From assembly GCA_965263285.1 (NCBI GenBank), contig CBDHHD010000016.1, positions 1,488,001-1,552,000 on the forward strand: 64,000 nucleotides of DNA, in the 5' to 3' direction. The notes below the pieces were generated by a model, which was not told the DNA's origin, made no database searches, and saw only the letters and a list, made by a program, of their open reading frames with translations. The stretch comes from JASGCP01 sp965263285. GTDB lineage: Bacteria > Bacteroidota > Bacteroidia > Chitinophagales > Chitinophagaceae. Position numbers and translations under genes: made by a program. Each line of letters opens with the position of its first letter. The stretch's first letter is position 1. Positions 36,850 to 46,247 of this stretch are shown piece by piece.

Positions 36850-39800
36850 ATGCGCGCTTTATTTGTTAAAATTAACCTATATTTATTTTTATTATTATTT
36901 TTAGTGCCGTATTTTCTACACGCGCAAGCCACACAAACATATATAGAGATAGATAAAACATTTAAAGAAGCAAAAGATCTTTTTGCTGAAAAGCGATACA
37001 ATATAGCATATCCTCTTTTTACACAATTGTATTTGTATTCTAATCGTGCTATTGATAGAGTAGGCACCCCTGATCAACTCACACCTTTAATGCGTAATGT
37101 TCAATTAGAAATTACATTTTATTATATTGTCTGTGAATTAAACTTATACATTAAAACGGCAGAAGCAGATGCTAAGGAATTTTTAATCACCTATCATGTT
37201 AAGTCTTGGACCGGAATGATGATATCTCAATTAGCAAAATTTTACATGCATGAACGGCGTTATACAGAAGCATTGGCTTTGTATGATAGTGTAGATAGGA
37301 AGAATTTGAGCAATGAAGAAATAGCAGAAATGACTTTTTCTATGGGGTATTGTTATTTTGTTAAATATCAGTTAGATACAGCTAAAAAATATTTTGATAT
37401 ACTTGTTCAAGTGCCTACTTTTAAATATTATAACGAAGCTAATTATTATGAAGGTTTTATATTGTTTAATCAGCAGAAATATGATTCTGCTTTGTTATTT
37501 TTTAAACGCATTGTAGCACTACCACAATATAAAAACATACTGCCTTATTATATTGCTCAATTGTATGCGTTAAAAGGCGACCTCTCACAAGCTACTACTT
37601 ATGCCGAAACCGTTTTTAAACAAAATAATCAATATTATTCGTTATTGCTTATGCAATTGTTAGGGAACGGGTATTATGAAGAAAGAAAATTTGCAGATGC
37701 CTTGCCTTATCTATCATCTTATGTTAAGCAAGCTAGTAAGGTTTCCAGAATAGATTTATATGAGTTAAGTTTTTGTTATTATCAAACACAGCAGTGGCTC
37801 CAAGCTATTGATGGATTTAAACAATTAGGAGGCAAAGAAGATTCATTGGCACAAAACAGTATGTATCTTCTTGCGGATATTTATTTAAAAACAGGGCAAC
37901 GCAATGAAGCGAGAAATGCTTTTCTTTTCTGTGCATCTAATAGCGCCAATCCTACACAAAAAGAAATATCGCAATTTAATTACGCTAAATTAAGCTTTGA
38001 ATTAGGTTATAATGATGTGGCATTACATACTACACAACAGTTTTTAGCAACTTATCCTGAATCGGTTTACAAAAATGAAGCAAAAGAATTATTGGTAGAT
38101 ATTATGTCGTATGCAAGTAATTATAAAGACGCATTGGTAGTGTTTGATAGCCTCCCTCATCCAAGTGAGCAAGTTAAAATGGTATATCCTAGAATTCTGT
38201 ATAATTATATTACAGAGTTAATTAATGACCAACATAAAGATGAGGCCTTAACTATGTTGAATCGACTAGAGAAAGTGCCTTATAATAAAAAATATTTACC
38301 TTATTTGAATTTTTGGAAGGGGGAGTTGTTATATGAAGAACATCAGCCTAAAGAAGCTACAGATTATATATTACAATACCTCAGAAACCCCATTGTATTA
38401 GGAGAATGCAATGTGCTAAATGCATCTTATAACTTAGGTTATTGTTATCTAGAGACAGAGCATTATAGTAGTGCAGCTACTTATTTTTTGCGTGTAAGTG
38501 GAGAATCTTTGTCTTCTCAAAGTACCCCTATGCAACAAGATGCCTATATAAGAATGGGAGATGCTTTTTTTATGCTTAAGAACTATACCAAGGCTAATCG
38601 TATATATAGTTATTTTATTACGAATAATTTACTACAAGCCGACTATGCCTTGTTTCAAAAGGCAATGATTATGGGCGCATTAAATCGCCCAAAGGAAAAG
38701 AATAGACTATTGCAGTCTTTACCTACTAGTTTCCCTGGTTCTCCTCTTATTACAGATGCTTATATGGAGATGGCTAATACGTATCTCGCCGATGAAGATT
38801 ATACAAATGCCATATCTCCTTTGAAGACACTTCTGCATATTAGTCCTCCGCCACCTACCTTGTTATTGCCACAAATTTATCTTAAATTGGGCGTGAGTTA
38901 TTTTAATATTCAAGATAATGCGCAGGCATTAGACGCGTTTACTCAATTATACCAGATGTTTCCTAATGCTACAGAAATAAATGATGCAGAAGAATATGTT
39001 CGCTCTATCTATGTACAACAACAACAACCTAATTTGTATGTTGATTTTATGAAGAAATATGGCAAAACTGTTTCTATAAATGAACAAGATTCACTTGTGT
39101 ATAATGTAGCCTTGAATAGTTATCAAAATAATAGCTTTTCTCAAGCATTGTCTGAGTTTCTCGACTATATAAAACAATTTCCTGAGGGATATTATATTAT
39201 GGATGCTAACTATTATGCAGGACAAGTGTTGCTCACTACTCAAAGAGAAGTGGAATCAGTTCCTTATTTTAAGGTAGTGGTAGATAAAGTGCCTAATCAA
39301 TATGCAGAAGCCTCTATGAAAGCAATTGCTCATGTAGAATACTTTAATTTAAAAAATTATGCAGAGGCAGAGAAATATTTTTCTCTCATTATACCACTTA
39401 CTAGTGATAACAATGATAAGATAGATGCCATGCGAGGTCTTTTAAGATGTCAGTATAATTTATCTCAATGGAAAGAAGGCTTAGATAATGCACAAGCGAT
39501 ACTTGCGTTAACTAATATTAGTTTAGATGATAAAGTGTTAGCTACGATGCTTTTAGCAAAGAGTCAACAAGCAAGTCAAGATACAAGCCAATCTTTAATA
39601 ACATATAAGTCGGTTATTGCATTAGGGTTAAATCAATATGCGGCGGAAGCAGCGTATGATATTGCACTTATCTATTTTCAACAAAATAATTTAAAAGAAG
39701 CAGAAAAGCAAGCGTTTATGGTGATACATCAATTAGGTGCATACGATAGATGGGTTACAAAGAGTTATATATTGTTGGGGAGAATTTATTGGGCAGAGAA

Positions 39801-39933
39801 TGATTATTTTAATGCGGAAGCAACACTCAAAAGCGTAGTAGGGAATGCTGATATAGATGAATTAAAAATAGAAGCTCAATCTTTATTAAATCAAATTATT
39901 GCAGATCAACAGCAACATACTAAAGTAGAATAA
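36850..39933 (+). CDS. Large secreted tetratricopeptide-repeat protein
   Basis: 1,027 residues with a signal peptide (hydrophobic core LYLFLLLFLVPYF, cleavage after LHAQ). The rest is a long series of TPR-like helical hairpins of 33-38 residues, e.g. 'EAKDLFAEKRYNIAYPLFTQLYLYS', 'AEALALYDSVDRKNL' and 'AEKYFSLIIPLTSDNNDKIDAMRGLLRCQY'. The periplasmic location and the beta-barrel gene 15 bp downstream suggest a two-part envelope system, a pairing common in Bacteroidota. No catalytic motif. The DNA is less AT-extreme than the island upstream, marking return to core genome. Confidence 0.85.
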   Translation: MRALFVKINLYLFLLLFLVPYFLHAQATQTYIEIDKTFKEAKDLFAEKRYNIAYPLFTQLYLYSNRAIDRVGTPDQLTPLMRNVQLEITFYYIVCELNLYIKTAEADAKEFLITYHVKSWTGMMISQLAKFYMHERRYTEALALYDSVDRKNLSNEEIAEMTFSMGYCYFVKYQLDTAKKYFDILVQVPTFKYYNEANYYEGFILFNQQKYDSALLFFKRIVALPQYKNILPYYIAQLYALKGDLSQATTYAETVFKQNNQYYSLLLMQLLGNGYYEERKFADALPYLSSYVKQASKVSRIDLYELSFCYYQTQQWLQAIDGFKQLGGKEDSLAQNSMYLLADIYLKTGQRNEARNAFLFCASNSANPTQKEISQFNYAKLSFELGYNDVALHTTQQFLATYPESVYKNEAKELLVDIMSYASNYKDALVVFDSLPHPSEQVKMVYPRILYNYITELINDQHKDEALTMLNRLEKVPYNKKYLPYLNFWKGELLYEEHQPKEATDYILQYLRNPIVLGECNVLNASYNLGYCYLETEHYSSAATYFLRVSGESLSSQSTPMQQDAYIRMGDAFFMLKNYTKANRIYSYFITNNLLQADYALFQKAMIMGALNRPKEKNRLLQSLPTSFPGSPLITDAYMEMANTYLADEDYTNAISPLKTLLHISPPPPTLLLPQIYLKLGVSYFNIQDNAQALDAFTQLYQMFPNATEINDAEEYVRSIYVQQQQPNLYVDFMKKYGKTVSINEQDSLVYNVALNSYQNNSFSQALSEFLDYIKQFPEGYYIMDANYYAGQVLLTTQREVESVPYFKVVVDKVPNQYAEASMKAIAHVEYFNLKNYAEAEKYFSLIIPLTSDNNDKIDAMRGLLRCQYNLSQWKEGLDNAQAILALTNISLDDKVLATMLLAKSQQASQDTSQSLITYKSVIALGLNQYAAEAAYDIALIYFQQNNLKEAEKQAFMVIHQLGAYDRWVTKSYILLGRIYWAENDYFNAEATLKSVVGNADIDELKIEAQSLLNQIIADQQQHTKVE

Positions 39934-39948
39934 AAAAATAATGGAATT

Positions 39949-41610
39949 ATGCAGATAATTAAATATATGTGGATAGCTATGGTAGGAGTGTTTATAGGAG
40001 GATCGTTGCATGCACAACGGAATAATATCATTCAATTAAAAGATACAACGCACCCTCAAACACTCACTATTATATCTTCATTTAAGCCTACTTTGCGTCC
40101 TTTACATAAAATTGATATATCCAATGCTTTAGCTGTAAACTCTAAAGAAGTATCCCCGCTTGTATATGATATACCTCAATTACATCTTTTTTTTAATTTC
40201 TTACCACATCCTATTCAGGCTTTAGCAATGGTGTATGATAGCAATCATGTATTTGGGCCAGATAATTATATTAAGTTAGGATATGGTAATTATAATACTG
40301 CTTATGGAGAAATAGGACTTACCATTCGCAACACAACAAAATCATTGATTAGTGCTTATGCAACGCATATTTCATCTATTGGATCTTTGCCTTTTCAACA
40401 GTTTTTATATACCCATGCACAATCGAATGGGTCGTTTCATGTAGGGAAAAGGTTTCAGTTAGATGCTAGGTTAACATATGATAATCAGGTACAATATCTT
40501 TATGGTTTTCCTTCTAGTCAACCCGAAAACAGATCATCTTTATATCAAGCATTTAATACATATGGGGTGTCTGTAGGATTGCGAAATATTATACCTAATA
40601 AAGCAAGGATTGATTATTCACCCTCTATAAGTTACATTTATTTTACAAATAATAGAGCCATTAGCGAGTCGCATATTTTTTTTGATTATCCATTTGATAT
40701 ATTTATTTCTCCAGTAAAAAATCTAATTTTTACATTTAATCGCAACTTAGATTATAGCTTTTATAAGGCGCCAGGGGTGTACATTCAAAATAGCCTTATT
40801 AAATTAAGCCCGCAGATTAAATATGCGGATAAAAAATTTAGCTTTACTGTAGGTCCTAACTTTGAGTTAAATAATAGCAGGTTATTTTTATTTCCATATA
40901 TTTATACAAGTGTTAATTTGTATAAAGATTATGCTATTTTACGAGGAGGATGGATTGGTAATTTTCAAAAAAATGACTATCAAACATTGGCTACACAAAA
41001 TCCTTGGATTGCTGCTCCCAATCTGTTAAATAATACCTCATCTACTGAAGTGTATATTGGCTTAAATGGTAATTTGAGTGAATATTTTTCATTTAGCACA
41101 AAGGTATCGTATTTACGCTATCGTAATTTGCCTATATTTGTGAATAGTGAAACGGATAGTAAGTATTTTAATGTATTATATATTCCTAATTTGCAAGCGG
41201 TTAGATTGCATGGAGAATTGTCTTATGTTTTACAAGATAAATTTAATGCATCTGTTGGACTAAATTTTATTGATTATCTTGTATATTCTAATAATTATCA
41301 ACCTTGGGGTTTGTTGCCTGTAGAAGTAACGGGTACTGCTAGGTGGAAGTTATGGAAGGATTTGTATTTAAAATCAGATTTGTTCTTTTGGTATGGTGAA
41401 AAGTATCGCGTTCCTACTACTTTAAAAACAGCTACCCTTAATCCTGCACTAGATTTTAATATAGGAGGAGAGTATCAAATACTAAAATGGATGGGTATTT
41501 GGGTACAACTTAATAATATTTTTAATAATACCTACCAACGATGGAATCAATATCCTGTGTTAGGATTTAATGTAGTAGGGGGATTAAAATTTAATATTAT
41601 TAAAAAATAA
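39949..41610 (+). CDS. Outer-membrane beta-barrel protein (TonB-receptor-like barrel)
   Basis: 553 residues with a signal peptide ending SLHAQ, then a ~50-residue periplasmic stretch (TIISSFKPTLRPLHKIDIS). The body consists of alternating hydrophobic/aromatic strands such as 'YIKLGYGNYNTAYGEIGL' and 'FHVGKRFQLDARLTYDNQ', and it ends with aromatic-containing strands ('GFNVVGGLKFNIIKK'). There is no TonB plug motif, so it is a barrel of unknown cargo. It probably works with the TPR protein encoded just upstream. Confidence 0.75.
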   Translation: MQIIKYMWIAMVGVFIGGSLHAQRNNIIQLKDTTHPQTLTIISSFKPTLRPLHKIDISNALAVNSKEVSPLVYDIPQLHLFFNFLPHPIQALAMVYDSNHVFGPDNYIKLGYGNYNTAYGEIGLTIRNTTKSLISAYATHISSIGSLPFQQFLYTHAQSNGSFHVGKRFQLDARLTYDNQVQYLYGFPSSQPENRSSLYQAFNTYGVSVGLRNIIPNKARIDYSPSISYIYFTNNRAISESHIFFDYPFDIFISPVKNLIFTFNRNLDYSFYKAPGVYIQNSLIKLSPQIKYADKKFSFTVGPNFELNNSRLFLFPYIYTSVNLYKDYAILRGGWIGNFQKNDYQTLATQNPWIAAPNLLNNTSSTEVYIGLNGNLSEYFSFSTKVSYLRYRNLPIFVNSETDSKYFNVLYIPNLQAVRLHGELSYVLQDKFNASVGLNFIDYLVYSNNYQPWGLLPVEVTGTARWKLWKDLYLKSDLFFWYGEKYRVPTTLKTATLNPALDFNIGGEYQILKWMGIWVQLNNIFNNTYQRWNQYPVLGFNVVGGLKFNIIKK

Positions 41611-41621
41611 ATATCACATAT

Positions 41622-42140
41622 ATGACGGCGTTAGAAAATGCTTTGGGCTCTTTTTTATTAAAAGAAAAGTATTTGCCCGTATATCATATAGGAGTTATAT
41701 ATCTATTATATCAACCAGCTGTTATTCATGATAATATATTATCTCCTGCTATGCCTATGGTGTCATTAGAGCGCAATCAAGAAACATTGCCAGATATGTC
41801 ATTTTGTCATTATTTAATGAAACAACTTCATATGAATCAAATAGATGTAATGGAGAAGCTCAAAGAACTATCTGCTTTTGTTTTGTTACAATTAGAAGAA
41901 AAAAAAGAGTATTTGTTTTTAAGTTTTTTATTTTTAAAAACAAATGCAGAAGGGGAAATATCTCTGCTATTGGATATGGAATGGAGTACTTATTTCCCTA
42001 CATATAATACAAGAATAAAGGAATCTACTTATACGCTATTGAGTAAGAGAACAATTGATTTTATTTTAGGGGTATTAATATTAGTAGCGATTGTAATGAT
42101 TGTGAATTATTATTTTCACTATTTTATTCTTCATTTGTAA
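41622..42140 (+). CDS. Hypothetical protein with C-terminal membrane anchor
   Basis: A 172-residue protein with a mixed N-terminal domain (~140 residues; 'YLPVYHIGVIYLLYQPAVIHDNI', 'EYLFLSFLFLKTNAEGEISLLLDMEWSTYFPTYNTRIKESTYTL') and a single membrane segment at residues ~145-166. The tail faces the other side. It follows the beta-barrel gene by 11 bp, probably as third gene of the TPR operon. Its last 17 bases overlap the convergent manA end. No family recognised. Confidence 0.7.
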   Translation: MTALENALGSFLLKEKYLPVYHIGVIYLLYQPAVIHDNILSPAMPMVSLERNQETLPDMSFCHYLMKQLHMNQIDVMEKLKELSAFVLLQLEEKKEYLFLSFLFLKTNAEGEISLLLDMEWSTYFPTYNTRIKESTYTLLSKRTIDFILGVLILVAIVMIVNYYFHYFILHL

Positions 42141-43347
42141 TAAATGCTTTTATAACAATAGTGTTGTCTACTAACGCTTTAAATTGATAATAAGTACTAG
42201 GTAGAACGATAAAACTTTCTCCAGTTTGAATGTTAATATGTGAATTGAAAACAGCTTTTTTTTCTATTAGTATTTCTCCAGCTATGACAATAAAAGTGCA
42301 TAGGGAATAAGACCGATCTTTATATATTATGTTTTTTTCTAATTTTATTTTGCTCATAACTAAGCAAGTATGAGGTAATGGATGTTGTAGTTCTCCCATT
42401 GATGATGGATTATGTCTTTTTATAGAAGGTATAATAGGTTGATATTGTGTAATATTTAGTAATTCTTTAATATCTACATGCTTTTTAGTAAGCCCTCCTC
42501 GTATAATATTGTCGCTATTGTTCATTAATTCAGCACCTTGCCCTTCTAAATAAGCATGTAAAGTGCCTGCTTGTTGAACAATAGACTCTCCTCTGTTTAA
42601 ATTCACAATATTTAATAGATAAAGAGATAATAGCGCCCTATCATTTTTATAGTGATCAGGGTTTCGACTGACATATTTTAATAACCAATAGCCAGGCATG
42701 ATTTTAGATAATATATTTTTCTCTTTTCTAATTAATTCGAAGCCAATTAGTTTTTCAAGTATTGTTTCAAGTTGGTTTAAGGGCATTTGCATTACAAATT
42801 GGTATAGTGCTGTGTAGTCTTGATGATTAAAAACAGATAGCAAGGGTTGAAGGCATGGAATAGAAGATAATGTGAAAGACATTATATCTGGTTTTTTTAA
42901 TCCATGAAGTAGCCAAAAGTTAGATAAGGCAAGTAGAATTTCAGATTTTTCATTTCTGTCTTTATAGTTTCTATGAGGAGCATCTAATGGAATATTTTCT
43001 TTTTCTTCTATATTAAAGCCTTGAATAGCTTGTTGTTGATTAGGATGCACTTGAATAGAAAGTGGTTGTTCTACATCTAATATTTTTAATAGATAAGGTA
43101 AGTCTTTATATTTTTGTGCTATTTGTAAATTAAGATATAGAGAAAGATTACTTTGAATCATATCTTTTAATAGGATATGTTTGTTGTGTACTTCTACCGT
43201 TGTATCTCCATTGTTATGGGTGCCTAGCCAATATTCTGCACATGCTTCTTTTTCTTTGTTGTTCAAGTCTAATAGCTTTGGAATATAGATAGAACCTCCC
43301 CAATCATAATGTTGTACTTTCCCCTTTATTTTATATATTTGTTCCAT
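42124..43347 (-). CDS. manA: Mannose-6-phosphate isomerase, class I
   Basis: The 407-residue length is normal for type I PMI. 'GKVQHYDWGG' is the conserved N-terminus; 'AEYWLGTHNNGD' follows; 'LSIQVHPNQQQA' gives Gln/His zinc ligands; 'KSEILLALSNF' gives the Glu ligand; 'AGTLHAYLEGQGAELMNNSDNIIRGGLTKKHVD' holds the final His ligand and the catalytic Arg. It interconverts fructose-6-phosphate and mannose-6-phosphate for glycan precursors. Confidence 0.95.
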   Translation of the reverse strand: MEQIYKIKGKVQHYDWGGSIYIPKLLDLNNKEKEACAEYWLGTHNNGDTTVEVHNKHILLKDMIQSNLSLYLNLQIAQKYKDLPYLLKILDVEQPLSIQVHPNQQQAIQGFNIEEKENIPLDAPHRNYKDRNEKSEILLALSNFWLLHGLKKPDIMSFTLSSIPCLQPLLSVFNHQDYTALYQFVMQMPLNQLETILEKLIGFELIRKEKNILSKIMPGYWLLKYVSRNPDHYKNDRALLSLYLLNIVNLNRGESIVQQAGTLHAYLEGQGAELMNNSDNIIRGGLTKKHVDIKELLNITQYQPIIPSIKRHNPSSMGELQHPLPHTCLVMSKIKLEKNIIYKDRSYSLCTFIVIAGEILIEKKAVFNSHINIQTGESFIVLPSTYYQFKALVDNTIVIKAFITNEE

Positions 43348-43371
43348 GTAGTGTAACTATGTTTATTTTTT

Positions 43372-43722
43372 ATGAACAACAAAGATAAAGGAATTTATGG
43401 TGAAAATAAAGCAATGGAGTGGTTGCAAAAAAATAAATTTGATATTATAGAGCGGAATTGGAGATATAAAAATTGGGAAATTGATATTATTGCATTAAAA
43501 GATAAGAAATTACATTTTATTGAGGTGAAAACAAGAACATCAATTTTGTATGGATATCCTGAAAGGCAGGTTGGAAAGAAAAAAATGATATCATTACAGC
43601 GAGCAGCGACCTATTATATGGATCAACATACATCATATACAAGCATTTGTTTTGACATTATTGCTGTTATGTTATTGTCTCATTCTATAGAAATAACACT
43701 TTTTGAAGATGTGTATTTTTAA
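43372..43722 (+). CDS. yraN: YraN family protein (UPF0102, endonuclease-like)
   Basis: A 116-residue protein with the restriction-endonuclease-like fold signature: 'GENKAMEWLQKNKFDIIERNWRYKNWEIDIIALKDKKLHFIEVKTRTS', in which E-x-D and E-V-K are the PD-(D/E)XK residues. The family is nearly universal in bacteria, usually near ribonuclease HII or rsmI genes, and its role is unsettled. Divergent from manA, with 24 bp between the two starts. Confidence 0.9.
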   Translation: MNNKDKGIYGENKAMEWLQKNKFDIIERNWRYKNWEIDIIALKDKKLHFIEVKTRTSILYGYPERQVGKKKMISLQRAATYYMDQHTSYTSICFDIIAVMLLSHSIEITLFEDVYF

Positions 43723-43734
43723 ACATAACTAACG

Positions 43735-43861
43735 GGTATATCCTTAAAAAAATAGCTCAATCCCTTTTCATGTGCTAAGGCAAATGCAACCGTAACGCTC
43801 TTTATCTACAGGTTTTATTTTTTCTTTTGTATCAAGACAAAAGAAAAAAACAAAGATATAA
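43735..43861. repeat. R440 repeat, decayed part
   Basis: 'tccttaaaaaaatagctc...ttcatgtgctaaggc', 'gtaacgctctttatctacaggttttattttttc' and the pyrimidine hairpin are R440 pieces with the core deleted. The MITE at 43870 inserted right beside it. Confidence 0.45.
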
Positions 43862-43869
43862 AAATAAAT

Positions 43870-44429
43870 GGCATAACTAAATTTAGTGTGAGGGAGTATG
43901 CAAAGATACAAAATAAAATGGATATTTGTAAAAACAATTTTATATGGGCTACATCTTTTTTTGAGGTGCTGGAAGCATGTATTATTACATATATATACAA
44001 TATGGAAATAATAGGAAATATCTGATGAGGACTGCCCTCAGATAAAGAGCGTTACAAAACGAGGTGAGCGAAGCGACCAGCGAGAATGTGGAGGCGGAAG
44101 TTTTTATATATGAATCGTTATGATGAGCATAAAGTATTTGCATAAAAGATACCTATGGATAAGCTCATCATAACGATTCATACCTAACCGCCTCCCATTC
44201 ATTCTCGCTAGCGTAGCGAGCCGTAGTTTTGTAGCTCTTTATCTGCAGGCTTGATTTTTTCTTTATTTCTTTCTTTTGTATCAAGACAAAAGAAAGAAAA
44301 GGATATAAAAAATAAATGATGAACCTATATATGAGCAATTACAAAAACATAAATATCCCCCAGCACCTCAAAAAAAGATGTAGCCTTTTAGTAAACTAAA
44401 TTTTTCCTCACACTAAATTTAGTTATGCT
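43870..44429. mobile_element. ISL3-type MITE with 8-bp target duplication (copy 2)
   Basis: Starts GGCATAACTAAATTTAGTGT and ends with its inverse, GTTATGCT (one terminal mismatch). Perfect 8-bp direct repeats AAATAAAT flank it (43862-43869, 44430-44437). A complete R440 lies inside (43947-44385). Relative to copy 1 at 23.1 kb it is inverted: the end carrying TATCTTTGCATAC is on the left here. It is the best-preserved copy, with both arms of the internal palindrome complete. Confidence 0.85.
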
Positions 44430-44444
44430 AAATAAATTAGTAAC

Positions 44445-44577
44445 CTATACCTGAGTAGCTGCTCAAAATAAAAGAAAAAAGAGATATAACAAAACGAGTA
44501 CTAATGTATAGATGAGTATGAGTAGTTGCAAAAATATAAATACCCATCTGCATGCAACTCAAAAAAAGATTTAGTTT
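44445..44577. repeat. R440 repeat, decayed right end
   Basis: 'cctatacctgagtagctgc', 'agaaaaaagagatataacaaaacgagtac', and 'gcaactcaaaaaaagatttag' are worn right-half landmarks, next to the MITE. Confidence 0.45.
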
Positions 44578-44581
44578 TTAA

Positions 44582-45121
44582 TTATTGCTTTATAATGAGT
44601 GTATCAAACATTTTATATAGTAATGATTCTATTGTATCAATAACAGCTGGTTCTTCTGGGATTTCGTCTTGAATAAGTATTTGTAGCCTTACTTGGGTAT
44701 ATAAAGAATTATTTGTCATTGCTTTGGCAGATAAGATAAAATCTTTAGATGTCATTTTGTTCATACCTGGATATGATAAAATATGAAATTGTATCATGTG
44801 ATATTCACTATATGAGACAACTACTTCTGTTACCAAATGCTTTTTGTTTTTAAACGATATGTCATAAGCTATTTGGTTGTTGACCTTTCTTGTTTTAACT
44901 TCTTCAATGAATCCATTGCTGTAGTGTATCCATGCATCTGCATTAGTTAAAATATTCCATACACTATCAAGTGGCTGGTTAAACACTAATGTTGTATCAG
45001 CATCATAATTAACATGAGTGGCTTGCGCTAAATTTTGTCCAAAAACATGTGTGTGATAGATGAACATAAAAAGAATACCACTGATTATTTTATATATCCA
45101 TTTGTTATTTTTTCTTATCAT
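44582..45121 (-). CDS. Exported START/SRPBCC-like protein
   Basis: A 179-residue protein with a signal peptide (IISGILFMFIYHTHVFGQ). The remainder fits the START/SRPBCC helix-grip fold: 'FNQPLDSVWNILTNADAWIHYSNGFIEEVKTRKV' at the N-terminus, antiparallel strands, and a long C-terminal helix ('EPAVIDTIESLLYKMFDTLI'). These domains bind lipophilic ligands. It is the last gene of the TlpA operon (14 bp after the upstream gene). Confidence 0.65.
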   Translation of the reverse strand: MIRKNNKWIYKIISGILFMFIYHTHVFGQNLAQATHVNYDADTTLVFNQPLDSVWNILTNADAWIHYSNGFIEEVKTRKVNNQIAYDISFKNKKHLVTEVVVSYSEYHMIQFHILSYPGMNKMTSKDFILSAKAMTNNSLYTQVRLQILIQDEIPEEPAVIDTIESLLYKMFDTLIIKQ

Positions 45122-45134
45122 ATTAATTGCGTAT

Positions 45135-46244
45135 TTAGAGTTTAAATAATTCTTTTAATTTAGCTATTAAAGGAGCTTCATCGCTACCAGTTATTCTATC
45201 AATAATAATGCCTTGTGGATTAATGAGTATTTTAGTAGGGAAGCTTGTAATAGCATAGTCTTTTGCTATATCATTATCTGAATGGCATAATACTTGTCTC
45301 CAAGGCAATTGGTCGGTGGCAATCGCTTCTAGCCAAGGTTTTTTTTTATCATAACATGCAATTCCTACTATATTTAAACCATCATTTTTATATTGATTAT
45401 ATAGCTTTATTAATTCGGGGTGCGATACCCTGCACCAATGACACCATGATCCCCAAAAATCAAGTATGAGATATTTGCCTTTATATTGATTGATATGAAT
45501 AGAATTTCCATCTTTATCTGTATAATTATTTAAATCAATAGCTCTTTTGCCTAATGCACTATTTGTTAGATGCTGAATGGTGTTTTGAATAGAATTGCCA
45601 TAAGGAGATGCTTTAACCTTGTTAGACAATTGTTCAAATAATTGGGTTAACTGTGTAAGATCTAAATATGGTATCATAGATATAATTAAATAAGCGGATA
45701 ACATTTGTTTGGGTTCTTGCTTAATGTATTCAATTACCATACTATTATATACCATTTGTAAAGAATCTATTGTATGAAAAGATCCACCTTTATGAAATAA
45801 TTCATCTGCTGTACTTATTGCGTTATTAATGGGTAATAACTGACGATTAAAAATGTTTAATTCTTTATTCATGATAACATCTCCTCCTAATTGAATGGTA
45901 TTGATACTATCTACATCGCCTATTATTGTTGTTAGTTGGGCAGGTTGAACAAAACAAATGGTAGAGACTTTATAGGTTGGATTAGTATGAATAAAACTAA
46001 TAAATATAACTTTAATATGTTGAATAGAATCTATGCTTTTATAAGAAAAAGATCCATCGTTATTGGTTCTTAATGAGTCTTTGCCTATATAGATCATTGT
46101 ATTGCTATAATGATCTATTTTACCTTTAATGTAATAGCGGTTACCTTTTTTTTGTGCATGTGATATAAAAAAAGAAAAAGAACACAAAAAGAAAGTAATT
46201 AAATATCTGTATATAATATATTTTTTTATTTGTATAGGTAACAT
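45135..46244 (-). CDS. TlpA-family thiol-disulfide oxidoreductase (CHWC active site)
   Basis: 369 residues: signal peptide (LITFFLCSFSFFISHAQ), an N-terminal beta-sandwich region of DUF4369 type ('KGKIDHYSNTMIYIGKDSLRTNNDGSFSYK'), a helical middle, and a C-terminal thioredoxin domain with 'LILDFWGSWCHWCRVSHPEL' (active-site cysteines 268 and 271) and the cis-Pro segment 'SFPTKILINPQG'. The CHWC dipeptide is less usual than CGPC and should shift the redox potential. It probably acts in the periplasm on cytochrome c or other thiols. Four bp from the next TlpA gene. Confidence 0.88.
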   Translation of the reverse strand: MLPIQIKKYIIYRYLITFFLCSFSFFISHAQKKGNRYYIKGKIDHYSNTMIYIGKDSLRTNNDGSFSYKSIDSIQHIKVIFISFIHTNPTYKVSTICFVQPAQLTTIIGDVDSINTIQLGGDVIMNKELNIFNRQLLPINNAISTADELFHKGGSFHTIDSLQMVYNSMVIEYIKQEPKQMLSAYLIISMIPYLDLTQLTQLFEQLSNKVKASPYGNSIQNTIQHLTNSALGKRAIDLNNYTDKDGNSIHINQYKGKYLILDFWGSWCHWCRVSHPELIKLYNQYKNDGLNIVGIACYDKKKPWLEAIATDQLPWRQVLCHSDNDIAKDYAITSFPTKILINPQGIIIDRITGSDEAPLIAKLKELFKL

Positions 46245-46247
46245 AAA

